From contig NZ_JABETK010000002.1 of assembly GCF_013240295.1 (NCBI RefSeq), positions 1,302,001 to 1,366,000 on the forward strand: a stretch of DNA of 64,000 nt. The letters run 5' to 3'. The notes under the pieces were generated by a model, which saw only the letters and a list, made by a program, of their open reading frames with translations, was not told the DNA's origin and did no database searches. Position numbers and translations under genes: made by a program. Source of the DNA: Neoaquamicrobium sediminum (GTDB lineage: Bacteria > Pseudomonadota > Alphaproteobacteria > Rhizobiales > Rhizobiaceae). Of the stretch, positions 34,500 through 43,434 are shown piece after piece. The first letter of the stretch is position 1; every line of letters begins with the position of its first letter.

Positions 34500-35468
34500 A
34501 TGACCCGCACCATCGTAGCCTCGGCGAGACGTGAGATCGTCATCGGCTTCGACCAGCCCTTCTGCGTCATTGGCGAGCGCATCAACCCGACCGGGCGCAA
34601 GAAGCTCGCGGCCGAAATGGTCGAAGGCAATTTCGAAACGGTGAAGAAGGACGCGATCGAGCAGGTGCAGGCCGGGGCGACCATGCTGGACGTCAATGCC
34701 GGCGTCACCGCCGTCGACCCCAACGCGACCGAGCCCGCCCTTCTGGTGCAGACGCTGGAGATCGTGCAAGGGCTGGTGGATGTGCCGCTGTCGATCGACT
34801 CGTCGGTTACCGCCGCGATCGAAGCGGGCCTGAAGGTCGCCAAGGGCCGCCCGCTCGTCAATTCTGTGACCGGCGAGGAAGAAAAGCTCGAAGCGATCCT
34901 GCCGCTCATCAAGAAATACGATGTGCCGGTGGTCGCCATCTCGAACGACGAGACCGGCATCTCCATGGACCCTGACGTGCGTTTCGCGGTCGCCAAGAAG
35001 ATCGTCGAGCGCGCGATGGACCATGGCATCAAGCCGGAGGACGTCGTCGTCGATCCGCTGGTCATGCCGATCGGGGCGCTGGGCGATGCCGGCCGCCAGG
35101 TCTTCCAGCTTCTCTACCGGCTGCGCAACGAGCTCAAGGTCAACACGACCTGCGGTCTTTCCAACATCTCCTTCGGCCTGCCGCATCGCCACGGCATCAA
35201 CGCCGCCTTCATCCCGATGGTGATCGGCGCCGGGATGACCTCTGCGATCATGAATCCCTGCCGCCCGCAGGAGATGGAGGCCGTGCGCGGCGCCAATGTG
35301 CTCAACGGCACCGACAAGGACTGCATGACCTGGATCAAGACGTACAAGGACTACAAGCCCGGCGAACACGCCGCCCCTGCCCCGGTGGCCGTCTCCGCAC
35401 CCGGTGACGCTGCTGCCGGCGCAGGCCGCCGTCGCGGCGGCCGGGAGGCACGGATGGCGCGAGGGTGA
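34500..35468 (+). CDS. MtrH-like methyl-H4folate:corrinoid methyltransferase
   Basis: A 322-aa pterin-binding-domain enzyme: CVIGERINPTGRKKLAAEM (residues 22-40), TMLDVNAGVTAVDP, LSIDSSVTAAIEAGL, VVAISNDETGISMDP and TTCGLSNISFGLPHR are the dihydropteroate-synthase-like strands of MtrH/MtgA-type proteins. It moves the methyl group between the corrinoid protein and tetrahydrofolate. The C-terminal end is basic and Gly/Arg-rich (GAGRRRGGREARMARG), matching tails elsewhere in the system. ATG 34500 is preceded by GGAGACACAAC. It is followed at once by the reactivase gene. Confidence 0.93.
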   Translation: MTRTIVASARREIVIGFDQPFCVIGERINPTGRKKLAAEMVEGNFETVKKDAIEQVQAGATMLDVNAGVTAVDPNATEPALLVQTLEIVQGLVDVPLSIDSSVTAAIEAGLKVAKGRPLVNSVTGEEEKLEAILPLIKKYDVPVVAISNDETGISMDPDVRFAVAKKIVERAMDHGIKPEDVVVDPLVMPIGALGDAGRQVFQLLYRLRNELKVNTTCGLSNISFGLPHRHGINAAFIPMVIGAGMTSAIMNPCRPQEMEAVRGANVLNGTDKDCMTWIKTYKDYKPGEHAAPAPVAVSAPGDAAAGAGRRRGGREARMARG

Positions 35469-35478
35469 CGATGTTTCC

Positions 35479-37559
35479 ATGAACGCCCCGTCCAACATCA
35501 CCGATCCGCTCGTCCTGTTCATGCCCTCGGGAAAGCGCGGGCGTTTTCCCAAAGGCACGACCGTGCTGGATGCCGCGCGCGAGCTTGGCGTCTATGTCGA
35601 GAGCGTATGCGGCGGGCGGGCAACCTGCGGGCGTTGCCAGATCGTTGTGCAGGAAGGCAATTTCGCCAAGCACAAGATCGTTTCCTCCAACGACCACATT
35701 TCTCCCAGGGGCGCCAAGGAGGAGCGTTACGAGCGCGTGCGCGGACTGGCCGAGGGGCGCCGCCTCTCCTGCTCCTCCACCATCGAGGGCGACCTCGTCG
35801 TCGACGTGCCGCAGGATACCGTCATCAACGCGCAGGTGGTGCGCAAGGCAGCACTGGACCGCATCATCGAGCGCAATCCGGCTGTCCAGCTCTGCTATGT
35901 CGAGGTGGACGAACCCGACATGCACAAGCCGCTCGGCGATCTCGACCGCCTCAAGGCTATGCTCGAAAAGGACTGGGGCTGGCAGGACCTGTTGGTCTCA
36001 CAGCACCTGCTGCCGCGCGTGCAGACGATCCTGCGCAAGGGCAACTGGGGCGTCACGGCCGCGATCCATCGCGACCTCGCAACGTCGCGGCCGACGATCA
36101 TCGCGCTCTGGCCCGGCCTTCACAACGAAGCCTACGGCCTTGCCTGCGACATCGGCTCGACCACGATCGCGATGCATCTGGTCTCTCTGCTGTCGGGCCG
36201 GGTCGTTGCCTCATCCGGCACGTCGAACCCGCAGATCCGCTTTGGCGAAGATCTGATGAGCCGCGTTTCCTACGTGATGATGAACCCCGATGGCCGGCAG
36301 GCCATGACCACGGCTGTCCGTGAGGCGATCAACGGGCTGCTGGACAAGGTGTGCGCGGAAGGCGAAGTCAGCAGCGACGACGTGCTGGACGCCGTCTTCG
36401 TCGGCAACCCGATTATGCATCACCTGTTCCTGGGCATCGACCCGACCGAGCTCGGCCAGGCGCCCTTCGCGCTGGCCGTTTCCGGCGCGGTGCATACTTG
36501 GGGCAGCGAAATCGGCCTGAAGATCAACGAGGGCGCACGCGTCTATGTGCTGCCCTGCATTGCAGGCCATGTCGGGGCCGACGCTGCGGCCGCCACCCTG
36601 TCGGAAGGCCCTTACCGGCAGGATGCGATGATGCTGCTGGTCGACGTCGGCACCAATGCCGAGATCGTGCTGGGCAACAGAGCGCGGGTCGTCGCCGCGT
36701 CCTCACCGACAGGGCCGGCCTTCGAGGGCGCGGAAATATCGTCGGGACAACGCGCGGCACCGGGCGCGATCGAGCGCGTGCGCATCGATCCCGAGACCCT
36801 GGAACCGCGTTTCCGCATCATCGGATCGGAAAAATGGTCGGATGAAGACGGATTTGCTGAAGACGCCGGGAAACTGGGCGTCACCGGCATCTGCGGCTCG
36901 GCGATCATCGAGGTCGTGGCTGAGATGTACCTGTCGGGCATCATCTCGGAAGACGGCGTGATCGACGGCGCGCTCGCCGCGCGAGGACACCGCGCATCTT
37001 CCAGAACGGCCGCACCTCGTCCTACCTGCTCCATGAAGGCCAGCCGCGCATCACCGTTACCCAGAACGATGTGCGCGCCATCCAGCTTGCCAAGTCGGCG
37101 CTCTATGCGGGCATCAAGCTGCTGATGGAAAAGCAGGGCGTCGACCATGTCGACACGATCCGCTTCGCCGGCGCGTTCGGCTCCTTCATCGATCCCAAAT
37201 ACGCAATGGTGCTTGGGCTGATTCCCGACTGCGACCTCGCCGAGGTGAAGGCCGTCGGCAACGCGGCCGGCCAGGGTGCACTGATGGCCCTGTTGAACCG
37301 TGACTACCGCCGCGAGATCGAGGAGACGGTGCGTCGCATCGAAAAGATCGAGACGGCGCTGGAGCCCAACTTCCAGCAGCTTTTCGTCAATGCAATGGCC
37401 CTGCCCAACAAGGTGGACCCGTTCCCCAAGCTGGCCGAGGCGGTGACGCTCCCGCCGCGCCGTGCGAATGCGGGCGACGATCCCGCGTCGGGTGGTGGCG
37501 ATGCCTCGCCGAGGCGACGATCGCGCGAGGAACGGGCGGCGAGACGCAGCCGCACTTGA
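35479..37559 (+). CDS. Corrinoid activation protein, RACo-like ASKHA family (frameshifted)
   Basis: About 693 aa when repaired. The N-terminal 2Fe-2S ferredoxin domain has VCGGRATCGRCQ (about 41-52) and a fourth Cys in GRRLSCSST. A middle linker and then the ASKHA ATPase core follow: YGLACDIGSTTIAMHL, FVGNPIMHHLFLG and LLVDVGTNAEIVLGN. The last part (AIQLAKSALYAGIKLLMEKQG, RFAGAFGSFIDP) is in another frame; one base is missing near 36975-36983. It reduces inactive cob(II)alamin to cob(I)alamin with ATP, as RACo and RamA-like proteins do. The C-terminus is basic (SPRRRSREERAARRSRT). Confidence 0.93.
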
Positions 37560-37611
37560 CGCCGACTTGCGAAGGGCTTTCATCTTCCTGTGACCACACG
37601 CAGGAGATGTA

Positions 37612-38493
37612 ATGAGTATCAAGAGCCACCTCGCCGCCTTCGTCCTCCGCCATACGCGCAAGAAGGCCTTCCAGAGCGCCGAGGGGCTTCATGCCTGGAT
37701 CGAGAAATCCCGCAAGACGCAGGATCACCGGCCACCGGTCAAGGCTGCGGAAACCCTGGACATCACCCAACGACAGGTCGAAGGCGACGTCGTCTACGAG
37801 GCGCGCCCTAAGGGAAAGGACGCGAGCCGCCGCATCCTGTACCTGCACGGCGGCGCATACTGCTTCGAACTGACCTCGTTTCACTGGAAGCTTATCGCCG
37901 AACTGGCGACGCGCCTTGGCGCGCACGTGACCGTGCCGGTCTATCCACTGGCCCCCGAGCACGACTTCCACGAGATCTACGCGATGACCACCGCCGTCTA
38001 TCGGGAGGTCATGGGCGAAGGCGTGAAGGTTGCGATTGCAGGTGATTCCGCCGGCGGCAACATGGCGCTGGTACTGACCATGATGGCGGCGGAAAACGGC
38101 TGGCCTATCGCCGACCGGCTGGCGCTGATTTCGCCCGGCCTCGACATGACGCTTGCCAACCCCGAGACGCTGAACGTCGCCCGCATCGACCCGTGGCTGG
38201 GCGTGCCCGGCGGCACCGAGGCGGTGCGGATCTATGCAGCCGGTATCGACTACGCCGACTGGCGCATCAGCCCGCTCTACGGCGACCTGTCTATCCTGCC
38301 GCCGACACTGCTGTTTTCGGGCACGCGCGACATGCTCTACCCCGACAGCGTGGTCTTCACCGAAAAGGCCAACGAGGCCGGAGCCGATGTCCGCCTTGTC
38401 GTCGGCAAGGGCATGTTCCACGTCTGGCCCCTGATCGACATGCCGGAGGCCCGCGTCGCGCGCACTCAGATGGTCGAGTTTCTTTCAGCCTGA
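37612..38493 (+). CDS. Alpha/beta hydrolase (hormone-sensitive lipase family)
   Basis: A 293-aa esterase-type hydrolase. The oxyanion motif LYLHGGAYCF (about 76-85), the nucleophile elbow AGDSAGGN (about 141-148) with catalytic Ser, the Asp region SGTRDMLYPDS and the final His in GMFHVWPL (about 265-272) form the HSL signature. It probably hydrolyses short acyl esters in the cytosol. It is 52 bases after the reactivase gene in the same direction, so it may share its transcript, though no functional link is known. It is convergent with a LysR gene. Confidence 0.9.
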   Translation: MSIKSHLAAFVLRHTRKKAFQSAEGLHAWIEKSRKTQDHRPPVKAAETLDITQRQVEGDVVYEARPKGKDASRRILYLHGGAYCFELTSFHWKLIAELATRLGAHVTVPVYPLAPEHDFHEIYAMTTAVYREVMGEGVKVAIAGDSAGGNMALVLTMMAAENGWPIADRLALISPGLDMTLANPETLNVARIDPWLGVPGGTEAVRIYAAGIDYADWRISPLYGDLSILPPTLLFSGTRDMLYPDSVVFTEKANEAGADVRLVVGKGMFHVWPLIDMPEARVARTQMVEFLSA

Positions 38494-38503
38494 CCGGACG
38501 GGC

Positions 38504-39400
38504 TCAGAACCGTCCAGTCTCCCGAAAGCTCTCGAATGTCGCGCGGATGTGGTCGGCTGCCGCCTGCACAGGCGCCGATGCATCGGGCGCGACGATCATC
38601 GCGAGATTGTAGTTGGACAGCAGCGGTAGCCCCTCGTCCGGGCCAAGCGCCACGATTTCCTCGCCGATGAAAGACTTCGGCAGCGGCGCGATCGCGAGGT
38701 CGGACAGGATCGCAGCCCGCTGGCCCGCCGTGTGGGCGCTCATATAGGCGACGCGGTAATTGCGGCCCGCACGGCCCAACGCGTCAAGCGCATCTGCGCG
38801 CCAGACGCAGCCCTCCTCCCAGAGCGAAACCGGCAGCGGATCGCGCAGATGGGCGCAGCCACCCTTGGCGCCACCCCAGACGATCGGCTCGGTCAGCAGC
38901 ACCTCCGCATCTGAAGGCACATTGTTGCGCGCGGTCAAAAGCGTGATGTCGAGCTGACGCTCGGCCAGCCGCCGGCGCAGATTTCCGCTCATGTCGATGA
39001 TGACGTCCACCGCGATTGCCGGATGCGTCTTGGCGAAGCGCTTGAGCACGGTGGGCAGGATGCGTTCGCCGTAGTCGTCCGGGGAACCCAGCCGAACCAC
39101 GCCGGCAATGTCAGGCACGATGAACTTCGACACCGCTTCGCGATTCAGGGCCAGCATTCGCCGCGCATAGCCCATCAGCATCTCGCCTTCCTGGGTTAGC
39201 GTGACCGAGCGAGCATCGCGCAGGAATACCGAGGCGCCGAGAATATCCTCCAGCTTCTTGATCTGCATGGAGACCGCGGAAGGCGTTCGAAACACCGAAC
39301 CTGCGGCAAGCGTGAAACTGCCGGTCTCGGCAATCGCAACGAATGTGCGCAGCACGTCGAGGTCCAGCAACGGTACGGGGTGATTGAGGGGAGCGTTCAT
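38504..39400 (-). CDS. LysR family transcriptional regulator
   Basis: A 298-aa LysR protein. The N-terminal HTH (about 13-70) reads LRTFVAIAETGSFTLAAGSVFRTPSAVSMQIKKLEDILG, and the co-inducer domain follows with VRLGSPDDYGERILPTVLKRF and AAHTAGQRAAILSDLAIAPLP. The divergent gene encodes a DUF1127 peptide, an arrangement frequent in Hyphomicrobiales, so the regulator may control that peptide operon. The AT-rich gap 39401-39529 should hold the operator (TGAAACTATCATTCCATTTC). Confidence 0.92.
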   Translation of the reverse strand: MNAPLNHPVPLLDLDVLRTFVAIAETGSFTLAAGSVFRTPSAVSMQIKKLEDILGASVFLRDARSVTLTQEGEMLMGYARRMLALNREAVSKFIVPDIAGVVRLGSPDDYGERILPTVLKRFAKTHPAIAVDVIIDMSGNLRRRLAERQLDITLLTARNNVPSDAEVLLTEPIVWGGAKGGCAHLRDPLPVSLWEEGCVWRADALDALGRAGRNYRVAYMSAHTAGQRAAILSDLAIAPLPKSFIGEEIVALGPDEGLPLLSNYNLAMIVAPDASAPVQAAADHIRATFESFRETGRF

Positions 39401-39529
39401 TGGGTTTGTCCATCAACAAAACTGAATGAAACTATCATTCCATTTCGTTTGATTGAACATGACGCAAGGATCATAGTCAAGAGCATCAGCAGCGGAGAAT
39501 GCGCTGCCACAACCTGGAAGGAGATGAAA

Positions 39530-39727
39530 ATGTCAGTCTTCGCATCGATCGCTCGCTTCGCCTCCGACTATCTGACCCGTCGTCGGCGCATGCACACCTA
39601 CCTGGAACTCCTCTCGCTGCCGCCGGAAATCCAGAAGGACATCGGTTGGCCAACGGAGGAAGAAATGCCCCGTCGCCTCGAACGCCGGACCCGCACCTAC
39701 CAACCAATCCAGAGGAGGCTGGTATGA
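39530..39727 (+). CDS. DUF1127 (YjiS-like) small protein
   Basis: A 65-aa basic peptide: SDYLTRRRRMHTYLELLSLPPEIQKDIGWP is a typical DUF1127 core. DUF1127 proteins in alphaproteobacteria affect RNA turnover, phosphate or stress responses; this one is untested. GGAAGGAG lies six bases before ATG 39530; ATG 39524 overlaps the end of the site. The stop codon TGA overlaps the next gene start (ATGA, 39724-39727), so both are co-translated. Confidence 0.87.
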   Translation: MSVFASIARFASDYLTRRRRMHTYLELLSLPPEIQKDIGWPTEEEMPRRLERRTRTYQPIQRRLV

Positions 39728-39900
39728 GCGTGCTGCGTGCATTGCAGGATTTCATCCGTGAGTTCCGCGCTATCAACAACCATGCCATTACGGGCCGCCC
39801 GCCCAAGGAGCATGGAAACGCCAAGCGGCTGCCTTCTTACAATGTCGACGGTTGGCTCAACTCCGAATTCGACATCGCGCACCGGGTGCGCAGGCTCTGA
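39724..39900 (+). CDS. Small hypothetical protein co-translated with DUF1127 peptide
   Basis: A 58-aa peptide (MSVLRALQDFIREFRAINNH at the start, later SYNVDGWLNSEFDIAHRVRRL) that I do not recognise. Its start overlaps the DUF1127 stop by four bases, so it belongs to the same operon. It looks soluble, with a basic end. A GC hairpin (39910-39938) lies after the stop. Confidence 0.65.
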   Translation: MSVLRALQDFIREFRAINNHAITGRPPKEHGNAKRLPSYNVDGWLNSEFDIAHRVRRL

Positions 39901-39909
39901 AAACGCCTA

Positions 39910-39938
39910 GCCGGCGGGACATTCGACGCCCCGCCGGC
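39910..39938. terminator. GC-rich hairpin after the DUF1127 operon
   Basis: GCCGGCGGG and CCCGCCGGC form a perfect 9-bp stem with an 11-base loop, 10 bases after the operon stop codon. No T-run follows, so it may be a weak terminator or a 3' stabiliser. Confidence 0.45.
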
Positions 39939-40195
39939 AGCCATGCATTTGGGCATCGCGCCCATGATATCGGCGCATAACGCCGTAAAAAACGCCCAAC
40001 TCCCTGAGCGAGCTATCAAATCCGGCCAGGATGCAGGCAAATGCCGCATTCGGTGTCGTTTTCGCAGCGTTGCACTTCGCATTTTCCATCTTGTTTGCAC
40101 CGCACAACGCTTATATGGGGCGCATCAACGAGCGACCCCACTCCATCATGCGAAGGCCGTTCCGTGTGAGACCTGACTTTGCATGGAGATGTGTC

Positions 40196-40336
40196 ATGAA
40201 ATTCTTTTCCCGCTTCTTTTCCGGTCGCCGCGAAAGCAACCTGACGACTGCGCTTGAGCGCCAGCGCCTCGGCAAGACGATGCCCGGCCAGACCGGCGCG
40301 ATCGCCGCTTCGCGTCTGGGCTTCCTGGTCAACTAG
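40196..40336 (+). CDS. Short orphan peptide
   Basis: A 46-aa peptide beginning MKFFSRFFSGRRESNL, with an Arg-rich start like DUF1127 proteins and an end I do not recognise (AIAASRLGFLVN). GGAGATGTGTC lies before the ATG, and an intrinsic terminator follows, which supports a real small gene. The 295-base gap upstream holds no other ORF with coding character; a -10-like TATAT is near 40112. Function unknown. Confidence 0.6.
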   Translation: MKFFSRFFSGRRESNLTTALERQRLGKTMPGQTGAIAASRLGFLVN

Positions 40337-40364
40337 GAGACCGGATCACCGATTGAACCGACAG

Positions 40365-40402
40365 CCGCCGCGACGGGCTTGAATGCCTGGCGCGGCGGTT
40401 TT
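40365..40402 (+). terminator. Intrinsic terminator
   Basis: CCGCCGCG and CGCGGCGG form an 8-bp stem with an 18-base loop and are followed by TTTT. It ends the short peptide transcript and separates it from the GlxA-type regulator gene. Confidence 0.7.
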
Positions 40403-40559
40403 CGCGTCTCCGCTCTCGACGCGTGATGCATCGCTGCATCGGGCCGTGGACTTGTCAAATTCCTTCATGACAGCCCATTGACATTTATGCGTTTTCCTGA
40501 TGACGCTTTGCTGATCGCGACATGACCTGTCAGCGGGCCGCTTTACCCTGGAGGCACAA

Positions 40560-41558
40560 GTGACCCCTAAAAACACCGTCAAACGGTCGATCGTTTTCTT
40601 TCTCGTGCCCGATTTCACGATGATCGCGTTTGCAACGGCGCTGGAGCCGTTGCGCTCGGCGAACCGCATGCTCGGCTACGACGCCTATCACTGGCGACTG
40701 GCGAGCGCCGACGGCAGGCCAGTGCGCGCATCCAATGGTGTCGAATGCGCCGTGGATACCACGCTGGAGGAAGAGCGGCGCAAGATGAGCGGCCCGGAGC
40801 GCCCGTCGATGGTGATCGTATGCGCCGGCCTGAACGTCGAAAAGTATCACCAGAAGAGCGTTTTTGCCTGGCTGCGTGAGGAATACAACCGTGGCGTCGC
40901 CATTGGCGGGCTTTGCACCGGCGCATATGTGCTCGCGCAGGCAGGGCTTCTGTCAAACAAGCGCTGCGCCATCCACTGGGAGAACCTGCCGGGCTTCACC
41001 GAGGCGTTTCCCAAGGTCAACGTCTATGCCGACCTGTTCGAGGTCGATTCCAATCTGTACACCTGCGCCGGCGGCACCGCAGCGCTCGACATGATGCTGA
41101 AGCTCATCGGTGACGACTTCGACGACAACCTCGTAAACCGCGTTTGCGAGCAGGTACTCACCGACCGCGTCCGCAGCCCCACCGACCGCCAGCGGCTGCC
41201 GCTGCGCGCGCGGCTGGGCGTGCAGAACTCCAAAGTGCTGACGATCATCGAATTGATGGAGGCAAACCTCGCCGAGCCGTTGTCGCTGATCGAGATCGCC
41301 GACCATGTCGGCCTGTCGCGGCGACAGATCGAGCGCCTGTTCCGGCAGGAGATGGGCCGCTCGCCGGCCCGCTACTACCTTGAAATCAGGCTGGACCGCG
41401 CCCGCCACCTGCTTATCCAGTCGTCGCTGCCCGTCGTGGAAGTGGCCGTGGCGTGCGGCTTCGTGTCGGCGTCGCACTTCTCCAAGTGCTACCGCGAACT
41501 CTATGCCCGCTCGCCCCAGCAGGAGCGCGTCGACCGCAAGCAATTGCTGGCGGCGTGA
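40560..41558 (+). CDS. GlxA/GbdR-type AraC regulator (GATase1 + AraC HTH)
   Basis: A 332-aa regulator. The N-terminal half is a DJ-1/PfpI-like glutamine-amidotransferase fold used as a sensor (VFFLVPDFTMIAFATALEPL; GVAIGGLCTGAYVLAQAGLL). The C-terminal part is an AraC HTH (IEIADHVGLSRRQIERLFRQ; VVEVAVACGFVSASHFSKCY). The family includes GbdR, which controls glycine betaine and dimethylglycine use in Pseudomonas, and ArgR. With two MttB genes and a dimethylglycine-dehydrogenase-like gene nearby, a GbdR-like role is plausible but not shown. It starts with GTG 40560 after GGAGGCACAA. Confidence 0.9.
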   Translation: MTPKNTVKRSIVFFLVPDFTMIAFATALEPLRSANRMLGYDAYHWRLASADGRPVRASNGVECAVDTTLEEERRKMSGPERPSMVIVCAGLNVEKYHQKSVFAWLREEYNRGVAIGGLCTGAYVLAQAGLLSNKRCAIHWENLPGFTEAFPKVNVYADLFEVDSNLYTCAGGTAALDMMLKLIGDDFDDNLVNRVCEQVLTDRVRSPTDRQRLPLRARLGVQNSKVLTIIELMEANLAEPLSLIEIADHVGLSRRQIERLFRQEMGRSPARYYLEIRLDRARHLLIQSSLPVVEVAVACGFVSASHFSKCYRELYARSPQQERVDRKQLLAA

Positions 41559-41579
41559 GGAAGGGGAAAGCCCCTTCCC

Positions 41580-43099
41580 TCAGTCCATGCGCACGGTGAC
41601 GAAGCGCAGCTCGCCGTTCTTCGAGGCGATCATCAGCAGCGCATTCCGCCGCCCCTGATCCTTCAGCGCATCGACACGGTTCATAAGGTCTTTCGGTGTC
41701 GATACCGACTCCTGCGCAATCTCGGTGATGACGTCGCCCGGCATTACGCCCTTTTCCTGCGCGTAAGACCCTTCCTGCACCTCGGTAACGACGACGCCGT
41801 TGACGTCATCGGAGATCTCGTAGGTGGCGCGCACCTCGTCATCGAGCTCGGCCACGGTCATGCCAAGCACGCTGGCCGACGCAACCGGCGCCTCTTCTTC
41901 CTCCGTCGGCTCCGTCGAGCCGTCCTCCGTCATGCGCTCGCCATCTTCCAGGCGACCGAGCGTCACAGGAACGGTCTGCTCCTCGCCCTTGCGGACGACG
42001 ATGACATCGACTTCCTTGCCGACGGGGCTTTCTGCGACCACGCGCGGCAGGTCGCGCACCGAGCGCACATCCTTGCCGTCGAAGCGGATGATGACATCGC
42101 CGGGCTGGATCGAGCCGTCGTCAACCGGGCCGCCCTTGATCACACCGGCAACAAGCGCACCGCGCGCGCTGTCCATGCCGAGGCTCTCGGCAATGTCGTC
42201 GGTGACGGGCTGGATGCGAACACCCAGCCAACCACGCCGCGTCTCGCCGAACTCGCGAAGCTGGGCGATGACGTTGGTGGCAAGCTGCGAGGGTATCGAG
42301 AAGCCGATGCCGATGGACCCGCCCGAGGGCGAAATGATCGCCGTGTTGATACCGATGACCTTGCCGTTCATGTCGAACAGCGGCCCGCCGGAATTGCCGC
42401 GATTGATGGCCGCGTCGGTCTGGATGAAATCGTCGTAGGGGCCGGAATTGATGTCGCGTCCGCGTGCCGACACGATGCCGATGGACACCGAACCGCCGAG
42501 GCCGAACGGATTGCCGATCGCCATCACCCAGTCGCCGATGCGGATCGCGGTCGAATCGCCGAAGTCCACCGCAGTGAGCTGGCGCAGCGACGGGTCGACC
42601 TTGAGTACAGCCAGATCGGTCTTGGGATCTGTACCGACCAGCTCGGCGTCCAGCTTGCCGCCATCGGCAAAGTTGACCTCGATCTCGTCAGCATCTGCAA
42701 TCACGTGATTGTTGGTGACAATGATGCCTTCCTCGGCGTCGATCACGAAGCCGGAACCCAGCGACTGGACGCGCCTGCCCCCGGCGAATTCTCGCCTCCA
42801 CGCTCATTGAAGAACTCGTCGAAGAACTCCTGGAAGGGCGACCCTTCCGGCAGTCCCGGAGGGGGCACGTTACGCTGTCCGCTTCTTCCGCCGACATTTT
42901 GCGAGGTCGAGACATTGACCACAGCATCGAGCAGGCCCTCGGCAAGGTCTGCCACCGAGGCCGGCCCATGCGCGACTGGCGGCTGCGCCTGTGCGTATGC
43001 GGCGGGCGGCATCGTCCAGACGCTGGCCACGCCGATGGCGCCAGCGGCCGCGCCGATCAGCGCCTTGCGTGTTGCGGACGTGAAGGTCGTCGAAACCAT
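41580..43099 (-). CDS. degP: Do-like periplasmic serine protease (DegP/HtrA) (frameshifted)
   Basis: About 506 aa when repaired. A signal region (AIGVASVWTMPPAAYAQA) is followed by the trypsin-like domain with catalytic His (NNHVIADA), Asp (DLAVLKVD) and Ser (GNSGGPLF), then two PDZ domains (GVIKGGPVDDGSIQPGDVI and EVQEGSYAQEKGVMPGDVI). The frame breaks in the C5 run at 42778-42782 (G5 on the coding strand); six would restore it. The gene ends an hflK-hflC-DUF2065-degP operon. The protein degrades or chaperones misfolded envelope proteins. Confidence 0.93.
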
Positions 43100-43245
43100 G
43101 CGGGAAGTCTCCGGATATCAGTATGTGCGGGCGCTTCTGCGGACGCATGGTCGCCAACAATAAGGCGCGTTTGCGACCGATGCCGATGAAAACGGTAAAT
43201 CCATTGTGACGCGCCGGACAGGCGCACACAAGTCCGTGCGCAACG

Positions 43246-43431
43246 TCAGCCGCGCACGAACCACACAATAAGGACACCTATTGCGACGGCGACTAGGCCC
43301 CCGACGCGCATCGCCTGCTCAGGCATGGCCAGCACTTCGGCAGCCAGCCGCTTTGCAAGGTGCGGCAGGCCGCCATAGAGCACGCCCTCGATCACGAGGA
43401 CGAGCCCCAGTGCGACGATGAGATCGCTCAC
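43246..43431 (-). CDS. DUF2065 small membrane protein
   Basis: A 61-aa protein with two hydrophobic spans: LIVALGLVLVIEGVLYGGLP (4-23) and VGGLVAVAIGVLIVWF (about 43-58). It is the DUF2065 protein typically found between hflC and degP in alphaproteobacteria. It starts three bases after the hflC stop codon, in the same operon. It may assist FtsH or HflKC in the membrane, but nothing is proven. Confidence 0.88.
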   Translation of the reverse strand: MSDLIVALGLVLVIEGVLYGGLPHLAKRLAAEVLAMPEQAMRVGGLVAVAIGVLIVWFVRG

Positions 43432-43434
43432 CGG

